A stretch of 64,000 nt of DNA from NCBI GenBank assembly GCA_900660155.1, contig CABFPE010000080.1, positions 1,099,989-1,163,988 of the forward strand. Reading direction: 5' to 3'. The number at the start of each line of letters is the position of its first letter. Within the stretch, counting starts at the first letter, position 1. The translations under genes and the position numbers were made by a program. Positions 36,825-48,100 of this stretch are shown piece after piece. Source of the DNA: Hofstenia miamia (taxonomy: Eukaryota > Xenacoelomorpha > Acoela > Hofsteniidae). The notes beneath the pieces are model-generated. The model was not told the origin of the DNA, made no database searches, and saw only the letters and a program-made list of their open reading frames with translations.

Positions 36825-37824
36825 NNNNNNNNNNNNNNNNNNNNNNNNNNNNNNNNNNNNNNNNNNNNNNNNNNNNNNNNNNNNNNNNNNNNNNNNNNNN
36901 NNNNNNNNNNNNNNNNNNNNNNNNNNNNNNNNNNNNNNNNNNNNNNNNNNNNNNNNNNNNNNNNNNNNNNNNNNNNNNNNNNNNNNNNNNNNNNNNNNNN
37001 NNNNNNNNNNNNNNNNNNNNNNNNNNNNNNNNNNNNNNNNNNNNNNNNNNNNNNNNNNNNNNNNNNNNNNNNNNNNNNNNNNNNNNNNNNNNNNNNNNNN
37101 NNNNNNNNNNNNNNNNNNNNNNNNNNNNNNNNNNNNNNNNNNNNNNNNNNNNNNNNNNNNNNNNNNNNNNNNNNNNNNNNNNNNNNNNNNNNNNNNNNNN
37201 NNNNNNNNNNNNNNNNNNNNNNNNNNNNNNNNNNNNNNNNNNNNNNNNNNNNNNNNNNNNNNNNNNNNNNNNNNNNNNNNNNNNNNNNNNNNNNNNNNNN
37301 NNNNNNNNNNNNNNNNNNNNNNNNNNNNNNNNNNNNNNNNNNNNNNNNNNNNNNNNNNNNNNNNNNNNNNNNNNNNNNNNNNNNNNNNNNNNNNNNNNNN
37401 NNNNNNNNNNNNNNNNNNNNNNNNNNNNNNNNNNNNNNNNNNNNNNNNNNNNNNNNNNNNNNNNNNNNNNNNNNNNNNNNNNNNNNNNNNNNNNNNNNNN
37501 NNNNNNNNNNNNNNNNNNNNNNNNNNNNNNNNNNNNNNNNNNNNNNNNNNNNNNNNNNNNNNNNNNNNNNNNNNNNNNNNNNNNNNNNNNNNNNNNNNNN
37601 NNNNNNNNNNNNNNNNNNNNNNNNNNNNNNNNNNNNNNNNNNNNNNNNNNNNNNNNNNNNNNNNNNNNNNNNNNNNNNNNNNNNNNNNNNNNNNNNNNNN
37701 NNNNNNNNNNNNNNNNNNNNNNNNNNNNNNNNNNNNNNNNNNNNNNNNNNNNNNNNNNNNNNNNNNNNNNNNNNNNNNNNNNNNNNNNNNNNNNNNNNNN
37801 NNNNNNNNNNNNNNNNNNNNNNNN
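36825..37824. other. Assembly gap of exactly 1000 N
   Basis: A run of 1000 unresolved bases between the LINE 3' end and a TA microsatellite. The round length suggests a placeholder. Open frames running through it are meaningless. Confidence 0.98.
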
Positions 37825-37852
<28 letters not shown>

Positions 37853-37855
<3 letters not shown>

Positions 37856-39222
37856 TACTGGCCAAACGTTTGGGAACAGTAACCTGTCTAAAGCGTGTTT
37901 TATGCTATTTCCTGGAAACTTTGTAAAATTCCTGGAATTCCCCATTTTTTCTTAGAATTTACAACAGATTCATTTAGCCAATCAAATTAACATACAATAC
38001 ATTTTCACTGAAAAAACACTATCACTATAGTTTGAAATATGGTCTGTGGTAGTGAAATTTCACCAACACAGCGTGCTCAAATTAATATCTTGTACGAGGA
38101 GGGGAACCATTATGAGGCTGTAGCTGTTAGAATGGTCGTGTCAGTATCTTTGGTATCAAGAAGTGTTACTCGCTATCAGCAACTGCAAAATTTTTCCTCT
38201 CTGAAGCAGTCTGGAAGACCAAAAGTAACAACCCCTCAGACTGACCGTCTCATTCACCATTACATAATCAATCAACCATTCTCTTCATCTTCTGAAGTCA
38301 AAGCAAATCTAGGTGCGGTAGTGCAGAATGTATCAACAGCCACCATTAGCCGTCAATTGAATACTACCTTTGACCTTCCATCGTGCAAACTGGCAGCCAA
38401 ACCCAGATTGTCTTCAAAGAACATTCGAGACTGGTTGCGTTTCTGCAGGCAATACCAACACTACACCTCTGAGATGTGGTATCAAGTAATGTTTAGTGAC
38501 GAATCCAAGATTTGCAAGTTTACATCATACCGGCCACACGTTCGACGACCAAGAAACCAAAGATTCAATACACACAACAAACTGTCCGCTTAGCGCCTTC
38601 TGTGATGATTTGGGGTGCTATAACTGCGAATTGGGGTGCTATAACTGCGAATTGGCGTGCTGGTCTGCATTTTGTTCCTCACAATGAGCAGTCACAGCCA
38701 AGGCCTACCTCAAAATAATTCAGGAGAAAGTTTCCCATGTTTATGCAGCTTCGCGGAACATCGGTACTACAAGAAGATGGTGCTCCTTGCCACAGCGCCA
38801 AAGTTGTGAAACAGTGGATTGCATCACAAGACTTTCGGCTGCTTGAGAACTGGCCGGGAAACTCCCAAGACCTCAACGTAATAGAAAATTGCTGACATCA
38901 TATCATGTCTGAGGAAGCGCCAATGCACATCACTCAACGATCTGAAGGAGCAAATTAAAGGGGTATGGTGCACAGAGATTACTGATGATTATTGTAGAAA
39001 GCTGGTCGAGTCAGTGTCAAATCGCATTGCTGCATATTTGGCCAATAATGGCGGACATACAACATATTAGTGAGTTTTTCTGAATTAACTATTTACTTTC
39101 TACACGGTGTTATCATATTGTTTCTACATTGTGTTAAAATATTGTTTCTACATTGCTTTTTTAGAGTAAAATACAAAAATTTCTAAATTTGGAAAGTGTT
39201 CCCAAACTTTTGGCCAGTACTG
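37853..39222 (+). mobile_element. Tc1-like DNA transposon
   Basis: Inverted ends CAGTACTGGCCAAACGTTTG (left) and CCAAACTTTTGGCCAGTACTG (right, inverted) are flanked by TA on both sides (37851-37852 and 39223-39224), the Tc1/mariner target duplication. At 1,370 bp it has the usual length for a complete Tc1-like element. The left end sits in a TA microsatellite at the edge of the assembly gap. Confidence 0.92.
38039..39070 (+). pseudogene. Tc1-like transposase, broken
   Basis: The N-terminal part (38039-38593) has a paired-type helix-turn-helix region, the basic SGRPK link, and the first catalytic Asp in VMFSDESK. Later frames carry APSVMIWGAI, the second Asp in VLQEDGAPCHSAKVV, and the Glu in NWPGNSQDLNVIEN, ending in NNGGHTTY and TAG at 39068. 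I count 35 residues between the second Asp and the Glu (DD35E). A 21-bp unit is repeated in tandem near 38,617-38,658 (WGAITAN twice). At least two frame changes and one in-frame stop (after VIENC) make it inactive. Confidence 0.85.
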
Positions 39223-39224
39223 TA

Positions 39225-40560
39225 TATATAACTAAAAATACAATGAGAAATTGCCTATATTTTAGTTTTCAGCAGGGTGGTAAAAAGTCGGGTTTTAGAA
39301 TCACAAAAATCCAATTTTTTTCGATTAAGAAATTTCATAATTCCTTAAAACTAAGATCAACCCATATTAATAAAAGATTTGACACACACGAACATAGCGT
39401 ACACAACGCACTTCTATTTTATCAAAAACTCATATTCAAAAGAGTGTTATTTTGTGAAAGAAAGAATCATGTTTCATTTTAGTGTGCATCGATAAGCGTA
39501 TTAGATGTGCATACACACAAATGACACACTTTGCATGCCACCTTTATAATACCTTTCATCCCGCTAACATTTGATGCGAAACTTAATCTAAGGCGTTCAC
39601 ACGCAAACAAAAAATTTAATTCTCTGTAATATCCCGAGAGCCTTTTCATAAATAGTAGTGAAATCTTAGAGATGTCACAATAATGTTTGAATCCATTATG
39701 AAAATATCAAATGTGTCGCTTAATATTTACAGAATGAACAAAAATTTTTTGGAATACATCGTAACAAGTTTTATACTTTCGTCTTTAAGAGAGATGAATT
39801 AAATTTACAAATTGCTTTGAACTGAAATGTTAAATCTAGACATGCGGCACTTTAAGAGCTCATAATTAATGGAAATGCCATATACCTCGTTTGGTAATGA
39901 GAAACTTGCTCCATTCTGAAGATGAGATAGGACTCAATTGCGACAGAAGATATTTACTGCACTGATCTTAATTATGAAAGTGAAAATATACCAAACTCAA
40001 ACAGAAAATCAGCAAAAGTAAATATTTTCCCTTGCCAATGACATTTTCAAAAATTGGATTTTTACTATTGATGTAAATCGAGCAACCATGGTTGATAGCA
40101 TGCGAATAATATAAAGACTCCTAAATAATAGTAATTGTATAGCCAGGTCTAGAACCCATAGAGAACGTGTGACAGATTCTAAAGGATTTTGTCGAGAAAA
40201 AAAATCTCACAAATCTGAAATAATTAGTTACATCCTTGAATCGCAACACCAAATAACTCAAGAAGTCCGTTTAATGGATTCAGTTTCAAGACGTTTATCT
40301 GCGTGTCACGCTTTGCATGGCAAACTTGTCACCAGGTTACAAGCGGAGACAATTATATTTTCAAATATATTTTATAAGCCTCTATTTGTCTTTCGTTTGT
40401 TATCAAAAATGGGTTTATAATGTGGCCACTTTTTACCCTAGCATTACAATTTTTAATGTATACTGAATTTACAGTTTTGTTTGGTCCAATAAATTAAATT
40501 CCTTCCATTACTTAGAAGAGAATTGCAGGAAATTCATTTAGTTAATGAATAAATAGAGTG
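39225..40560. other. No gene seen between the Tc1-like and hAT-like elements
   Basis: AT-rich, with short frames of no recognisable content. No repeat ends noticed. Confidence 0.5.
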
Positions 40561-40685
40561 AATATTATATAATAGGGTGGATCGAAAACCAAAATTTTGG
40601 AAATGTTTTGTGCTTGGGGTATAAAAACGTGCTAATTGATATAGAAACATATTTCCCTGGATATGAAGTGAATACAATTATATTT

Positions 40686-40866
40686 AGAGGCTCCTACATT
40701 TCATTGAAATTTGGCATATACGCAAAAAAACGGGCAAAATTCAAAAAATGCTTTTTTGGATAAATGCTATAAAATCGTTTTCTGTGAGGCATAAAACAAG
40801 TCTAAACAATACAATAAACAATTATTTCAAATATGAATCAGATCAGAAAATATCTAGAGGTTCCTA
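40686..40866 (+). repeat. Subterminal repeats, left end of the hAT-like element
   Basis: AGAGGCTCCTA at 40686-40696 and AGAGGTTCCTA at 40856-40866. Their reverse complements are at 44865-44875 and 45039-45049. hAT transposases are known to bind short subterminal repeats, so these are candidate binding sites. Confidence 0.6.
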
Positions 40867-41222
40867 TCTCATAGTATAAAACGCATCAAAATACAATAAA
40901 ATAAGAAATTTCACTGAGACAAGAATCTGTACACAAATTAGGATTAGTTGACTTTAGAGTGTTTCAAACAGTATATTTGTAATATTATCTGGTTAATAGC
41001 ATAAAAGTAATGTAAAATATAATAATTTACGAGTTTTTAACAAGTTTGAAACGTGTTTGAAACATTTTATACGAACGAGATGACGCAGCTGTCATCAGTA
41101 GGGGAAGGCAAATTTTGACCTAAAATTTGACCAATTAGCGATAACATTCCACTTAAGCATTCTGACCACAAGATACTGATTGACCAATTAGCATTTGCCT
41201 TGCCCTAGTCATCAGTTGTGAA

Positions 41223-44200
41223 TTGCATCAGCCGTGGTGTTGCAATGGCGTCTCGAGGCATTCTTATTCCTTTCCGTTGTTTGAAAAAGGTCAAAACTTG
41301 CCAGAAAGTCAAATACCAACTCGTGAAGACATATTAAAGTGCATTTTATGGTATAAACAGGAAAAGAAACGTGAAAATGGCAAAGATCCATCAGCAAAAG
41401 AGATAGTGAAAATAGTCACAAATCGAATGATTGAAATTTATGGGAGGGCATGAATTCCAATTGCAAGTACTGAAAGAGTAAATAAACTGATCTTAGAATA
41501 TCACACCAAGTATCAGTCAATGATGAAAAACTATAAGTCTACCTTAAAGTCGCAGAAAACGAAACTAAATGCATTTAAAGATGCCTCTAAATCTTTATTC
41601 GATTTTTGTTCTTGTAAATGCTATAGTGTCCAGACTTGCGTTTATTGGAAGGAAAAGAAGGTAACTATAATAGAACAGAGTTTTTTGAAAGATCAGTGCA
41701 TTGAAAGAAAAATGTTTATTGGAGGACTTGATTTAGTAGCTACAGCTCAATTCAACGACTGCAAGAACGGAAAAGGAAACGAATGATTCAAGAAGTCCCT
41801 GACAATTGCCAGGAAGTACACCTCATTAGAAAAACAACCTCGGAAACTTCAAACGTTACGAATTCTGCTACTGAAAGTGAAGACGAATTTAAACCACCAA
41901 AATCATCATTGAGACGAATCGAAAAGGAATTAAATTATGACGATGCTTCCAGAAATTCCTGAGCCACAAGCGAAGAGGCCCAGAATCTTCCCATGTTTTT
42001 CTGAAGCATTTGACAGAGGAGCTGCTCTATTATCAACCTCTCTATTGGAGGACATTGGAATAATTGATGCGGAAAATACAGAGAATGTGATCGACCCGAA
42101 TAAAGTTAGAAGAGAAAGGATAAACATCAGATCAAAATATGAGATACTAAATCACTCAATAAAAGCAATTTATTTTGACGGAAAGAGGGACAAAACGCTT
42201 ACTTCATTGAAGAAAGATGGGAAATATTATAAAAAAAGTTACAGAGGAACATATTTCACTGATAAGCGAACCTAACTCAGACTATATAGGACATTTAGTA
42301 CCAAGACATGGAACGGCTCGTGGAATCGCAGATGCTCTGACAGATTTTTTTGAAAAAAATGATGTCAGGTTCAGCCAATTATTAGCAGTAGAATGTGATG
42401 GGACTGCAACTAATACTGGTACTAGTGGCGGAATCATCAAACTTCTGGAAGAAAAAGCCGGTCGCCAATTGCATTGGTTTGTATGTATGTATGTTACATG
42501 CTAAAGAATTTCCATTGCGCCATTTGTTATCCTCACTTGATGGGAAAACTAGCGTTCCCCGTTGCTTCACAGGGACCATCGGAAAACAATTGGCAGCTTG
42601 CGAGACACAACCTGTTATAGAGTTTGAACCGATTACAGAAGATAAACTGCAATCAATTGATAAGAAATCTTTAAGTACTGACCAGAAGTATTTATATGAA
42701 ATTCATGCATCTGATAGAGAAGGTTCAATATCAACCGACCTTGCAAATCGTTCACCAGGAAATTTGAACCATGCAAGATGGTTAACGACTGCTAGCATCG
42801 TCTATATGTTGCCTCCGAATTTCCCAGTGAGGGTCTGAAATTACTGTGCCATTTTGTAATGAATTTCTATACTCCAATGTGGTTTGAAATCAAATGTAAA
42901 TCTTATGTTAAATATGGCGCAATGCATGTTTTCAAATCGCTCCAGTTGCTCAAAAAACATCCGAAAGCTGTTCAAGATGTTGTAAAACCAGTCATACAGA
43001 GGAATGCATTTTTCTCACACCCCGAAAATCTTCTTTTGTCGATGCTTTCTGGTAGCAGGCCGCACATTCGAGAACTCGCATGGAGAAAAATCAAAAAAAC
43101 AAGAAATGAGTTGACACATCAAAGTAAAATCAGAAAATTTTCTCTGCCAAAATTGAACTTTGAGTGCGAGGGCTATGTGAATATGATCGATTGGCAACAA
43201 TTTGNCATTGGAATAATTGATGCGGAAAATACAGAGAATGTGATCGACCCGAATAAAGTTAGAAGAGAAAGGATAAACATCAGATCAAAATATGAGATAC
43301 TAAATCACTCAATAAAAGCAATTTATTTTGACGGAAAGAGGGACAAAACGCTTACTTCATTGAAGAAAGATGGGAAATATTATAAAAAAAGTTACAGAGG
43401 AACATATTTCACTGATAAGCGAACCTAACTCAGACTATATAGGACATTTAGTACCAAGACATGGAACGGCTCGTGGAATCGCAGATGCTCTGACAGATTT
43501 TTTTGAAAAAAATGATGTCAGGTTCAGCCAATTATTAGCAGTAGAATGTGATGGGACTGCAACTAATACTGGTACTAGTGGCGGAATCATCAAACTTCTG
43601 GAAGAAAAAGCCGGTCGCCAATTGCATTGGTTTGTATGTATGTATGTTACATGCTAAAGAATTTCCATTGCGCCATTTGTTATCCTCACTTGATGGGAAA
43701 ACTAGCGTTCCCCGTTGCTTCACAGGGACCATCGGAAAACAATTGGCAGCTTGCGAGACACAACCTGTTATAGAGTTTGAACCGATTACAGAAGATAAAC
43801 TGCAATCAATTGATAAGAAATCTTTAAGTACTGACCAGAAGTATTTATATGAAATTCATGCATCTGATAGAGAAGGTTCAATATCAACCGACCTTGCAAA
43901 TCGTTCACCAGGAAATTTGAACCATGCAAGATGGTTAACGACTGCTAGCATCGTCTATATGTTGCCTCCGAATTTCCCAGTGAGGGTCTGAAATTACTGT
44001 GCCATTTTGTAATGAATTTCTATACTCCAATGTGGTTTGAAATCAAATGTAAATCTTATGTTAAATATGGCGCAATGCATGTTTTCAAATCGCTCCAGTT
44101 GCTCAAAAAACATCCGAAAGCTGTTCAAGATGTTGTAAAACCAGTCATACAGAGGAATGCATTTTTCTCACACCCCGAAAATCTTCTTTTGTCGATGCTT

Positions 44201-44599
44201 TCTGGTAGCAGGCCGCACATTCGAGAACTCGCATGGAGAAAAATCAAAAAAACAAGAAATGAGTTGACACATCAAAGTAAAATCAGAAAATTTTCTCTGC
44301 CAAAATTGAACTTTGAGTGCGAGGGCTATGTGAATATGATCGATTGGCAACAATTTGTGTCAGAGCCACCATTGACAAGAAAATTCACATTAGAAGAAAT
44401 TGAAAACTGTATCTTAACTCGAGCCACTTTTGAAGTCGAAGAAATGCCTCTTCACGCACAGGCTGTTGAACGTGCGATCAAGTTGGTCTCCGAAGCTTCT
44501 GACCTAGTTTGTTGTCAAGAAGCAAGAGAAGAATTTATTCGCTCCCGGATATCATCCCGCAAACGAATTCCGGCATTCAATTCCAAAAAAAGTTAGAAA
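41223..44599 (+). pseudogene. Transposase of the larger hAT-like element, broken
   Basis: In order: a lysine-rich N-terminal part (PTREDILKCILWYKQEKKRE, 41223-41453) closed by a TGA just before IPIASTERVN; a Cys-containing segment (FDFCSCKCYSVQTCVYW); a middle part with SIKAIYFDGKRDKTL (probable first Asp) and SQLLAVECDGTATNTG (second Asp); FVCM..LHAKEFPLRHLL (C..H motif); ARWLTTASIVYML (RW block with possible Glu downstream); and a C-terminal part to 44596 with HAQAVERAIKLVSEAS. At least three frame changes exist, one at a TATG/GTAT microsatellite near 42,480. 42053-43204 is repeated exactly at 43206-44357. Confidence 0.75.
42053..44357. repeat. Exact 1152-bp tandem copy separated by one N
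   Basis: 42053-43204 and 43206-44357 match throughout, including the same frame breaks, with a single N at 43205. Identical frame-breaking changes in both copies and an N exactly at the junction point to contig overlap that was not merged. Confidence 0.88.
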
Positions 44600-44864
44600 T
44601 GAATAATTTAACTGTACAAAATTTTCGTTCATTTTCATCGCTTGCTTGTTTCGAATATTTTTCTTGTGTAATTTAAAAAATGGAGAATAGTTTTATGTAC
44701 TGTCTGATAATAAATGATGGAAAATATGTTTAGTTTCCTTTCCATAATATTGCAAGGAATTTATTATTGCTTTTAACAACTTTGAAAACAGAGAAACTCT
44801 AAAATTTCGTTGAAAAGTCGATAGATCCATGAAACTTGGATTTTTTATAAGACCTTCTGTCTTA

Positions 44865-45049
44865 TAGGAACCTCTAGATCATGATTGATTTTCATCATAT
44901 TTGTATCAATTGTTTATATGACCTCAAAAAACATTTTAAACTGTCAAGTAATCATTTCATTTCAATACCATGTCTTAAAATATGGAGAATTGGTTTTGAA
45001 ATATTTGGAAACAGTTACTCACAAATTTCAAAATAATATAGGAACCTCT
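44865..45049 (-). repeat. Subterminal repeats, right end of the hAT-like element
   Basis: TAGGAACCTCT at 44865-44875 and 45039-45049, the inverted counterparts of the left-end copies. Confidence 0.6.
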
Positions 45050-45159
45050 AAAACTTTTAGTTTCTGTCTGATAATTCACATAAATCATTTTTACGATCAT
45101 TGGCACGTTCTCAAAAATTCTGGTCCCCCCCCCCTAAAACGATCCACCCTATTATATAA

Positions 45160-48100
45160 GTCTAAATGTACTTCCTCGATTTTCATCAATCTGCAGGAAT
45201 AGAAAGTTAGATTAAAATTATAACATAGGACTAATCTACAAATAATTAGGGAAGAATAATATTATCTTGAAATATAGCAAAGAGACTACAGGTGCTATAT
45301 ACAAAACAGGTAGGAAATAAATACAGATCTTCACCGGGAGTGAAATGCGTTTATTAAACTCTCCGTTAGACTAAATAATTAATGAGCAATAAATGTAAAA
45401 GAATTTCAATAAACAGGCGACAAGGAACAGCTCAATGCACTACTAAACTGCGTCAATTCAGAAAGTGAATGCCCGTTTTATACGAGGTTAATAACTTTCT
45501 AGCAAATCCACCATCTGCTGGCATTGCACAGTCCGAAATTTTCAAAACCGCCCGGCCTACATTTCAAATATTCAATCCGCACAAATACCACAAAAATAAA
45601 CAGCGGCTTTCACTATTGTCAAATACCTATTACTGAAGCAATAAGTTCGAGAGATTTGACATTAGACTAATAAAAAGTGACGATAAGATCAGTTTGGCTG
45701 GAAACCCGCAAATTAATTTTAGGCCCGAACAAAACAAGCAACACATTACGCAGTCAAAAAATCTCGTCCTAAATGTAAATTGTATGAAGCCATTTTCAAC
45801 CTTGATAATTCAAGTTTTGTATTAGCGAAAAGGTTTGATTAATATCAAAAATGATTATTATATAGAAGTATTAGAATATAAAGTAATAAGTGATAAGTCA
45901 CTAAATCATTTAAAATTTTTGAAATCAGTGCAGCCGTACAATGACACAACCACTTGAGGGCAAAATTGTAATTTTTCAGTAGAGAGGTTTTAAGAAAATT
46001 TTTGTATTTCTTAAGCTACTGTGCAATAAACGTCAATTCTATTAAACATGTATGGAAATTTCATAGAAGATTATTATTGAATGGTGAGGTATAATTATAA
46101 ATTTTTGGATTTACAGTTAGTGTTTTTATCATTCTGCCTCGTTGAACTTAAGTTCCAAATGGCATTTTTTGGCAAATTGACAATTGAATAAAATTATTAA
46201 GCAGTTGCGACAAAGTTGATAAAGGGTTCTTTAGGCATTTGCTGGTAGAAGTCCATTCTCAAAAAAATTATGTGAAAATCTTGATTTCTCTAAGAAAAAT
46301 ATTTCTTTAGCTAACAAAGAGATCACCTTAAGTAGACTAGCTATATGGGAGGAGTTAAATAGCATACTAAAATTCAGGGAAAAGGCTGGTTTTCTTGGAA
46401 AATACGAAATTGCATTCTATGAATATGAATATATTACAAAAATGAATTGGTGTTTTACAAGACGACATCTGAAAGACATACATCGCAATTGCATGAGGAA
46501 ATTGTTTTTCAAAAAGACATTGCTTTCTCACGCCATAAATAAATTAGTGAGACAGCTGACGTGGATTCGGATGTATCTGAAATTTGAGACGATTACTATG
46601 AAAATTATAAAGGTTGAATTATACATTCAGCAATAATGAGTTTTTCAAGCGACATTTCATTTACAAACCATAATTAGAAAGTGAGAAACTAGAGTAGCGA
46701 AAAATATATCTTCAAGCATAATGATGTCTCGACATACATGAGAAAGTTTGGATTGATTTGAGACGGAAATGGGTTTGTATAGAAATGGAATATTTCATTC
46801 CTAGCAGCTGCAAGAAAATATTACGCTATGAACAACAAAATAATTATATATTAAATACTTGTATTAAAATTAGTATCGAATATAGAATCTCGGTTCTAGT
46901 CTTCAAAATCGACCTTTAGTATCATTCATTATTTTTTTAAATTCTTTTAGTTATAAAAGTGAATTATTTAAAAACTAAAAATTGCTATAAATATGCATTA
47001 AACTACTAACTCAAGAAGAGCCTCTTTGGGAAAATGTCCTACAGAGGACATTTACCAAGAATATAAGAACCGTTGGCTTAAGATGTTATATTTATATTGC
47101 TTAGATCGGAAGAATTGACCAGGGAAATAATCGATTTTACACGAAAATGGATGGAATATTTATCCAAGAAAGTAAATATCAAGATAAAATGAACAGTGGA
47201 GCGTTTACTCAAAATTGAAAATAGTTCACTTTAATTTAAGATGTTATCAATCGATTTGCTGCTAAAAACAGATGATTGCATTTTGTGTAAGCCTACTTTT
47301 GTTCTTTTTTACATTTTTTTCTGTAAAAAATGAGTGTCAGCAACCCCATTTTTAAAATCCTAAACGCGCCTCTGAAAATGAATATGAACTAATCAATTCA
47401 ATTTAGGTTAAAAATCCGTGCGGATGAATCAAAGCTGACAAAAACATTGCGAAATATATCTATAAATTAACTCCATAAACTTCTAAATAGAAGTCAATAT
47501 CACGTACTCCGCACTAATTCATCAAAATTAAACGCGACAATGATTTGCTTTGTTTTTGATTCTAAACGAAATTAAGTTAATCTAAATTATACGGAAATTG
47601 ATGGAATTTCTTACCATCTTAACACGATTTAATGGAAGTTTATTATTTCAACTTCAAAGCACGTTAATGTTCTCAAAGCAAGCATTTGTGTGATTTGATG
47701 GACAGGTGACCGAGTAGCATATTATTTCAGAATTCGATGTTTGAACACATATTGCTAAAAAGTACAAAACACTACGCGGCTGTTGCAAAATTCATCGAAA
47801 CGATTAACGTTAGTTGAAAAAAACTTTTTTAGTAATGTATTAAAGGAAACTATACATTTGGTCTTTTTTCATGCTTTTATTAAAATGATGTTCATTTTCG
47901 TTTACATCATGATAATTAACTGCATTTATGCGTTTTTCTATATTTCAAGGGCTAGTTTTTACGCATAGAACTTGTATCTTTAGTTAATAAGCCTATAAAT
48001 GAGGCCTAATAGTGAGGTTCATTGTGTTGCGCTACCATACTTCATAACTAAATTTTGTGGGGTTTCAAATTTTAACCAGCGTTTTGAGTGAGCTTCATTC

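Larger units (their letters stand above)
40573..45151 (+). mobile_element. hAT-like DNA transposon, larger copy, with assembly duplication
   Basis: The inverted ends start TAGGGTGGATCG and close as its complement CGATCCACCCTA. They are flanked by a perfect 8-bp target duplication TTATATAA (40565-40572 and 45152-45159). The element spans 4,579 bp here, but 1,153 bp is an exact internal duplication at a single N, so the true length is about 3,426 bp. Subterminal copies of AGAGGYTCCTA lie near both ends in opposite orientation. The transposase is related to that of the element at 18-2398. Confidence 0.88.

Noticed and set aside
36594-37955. Long open frames over the N run
   Set aside because: The length comes from unresolved bases; only the LINE tail on the minus strand at 36,594-36,824 is real sequence.
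42053-44357. True internal tandem duplication of the transposase
   Set aside because: Perfect identity including frame breaks, and an N exactly at the joint, favour an assembly join.
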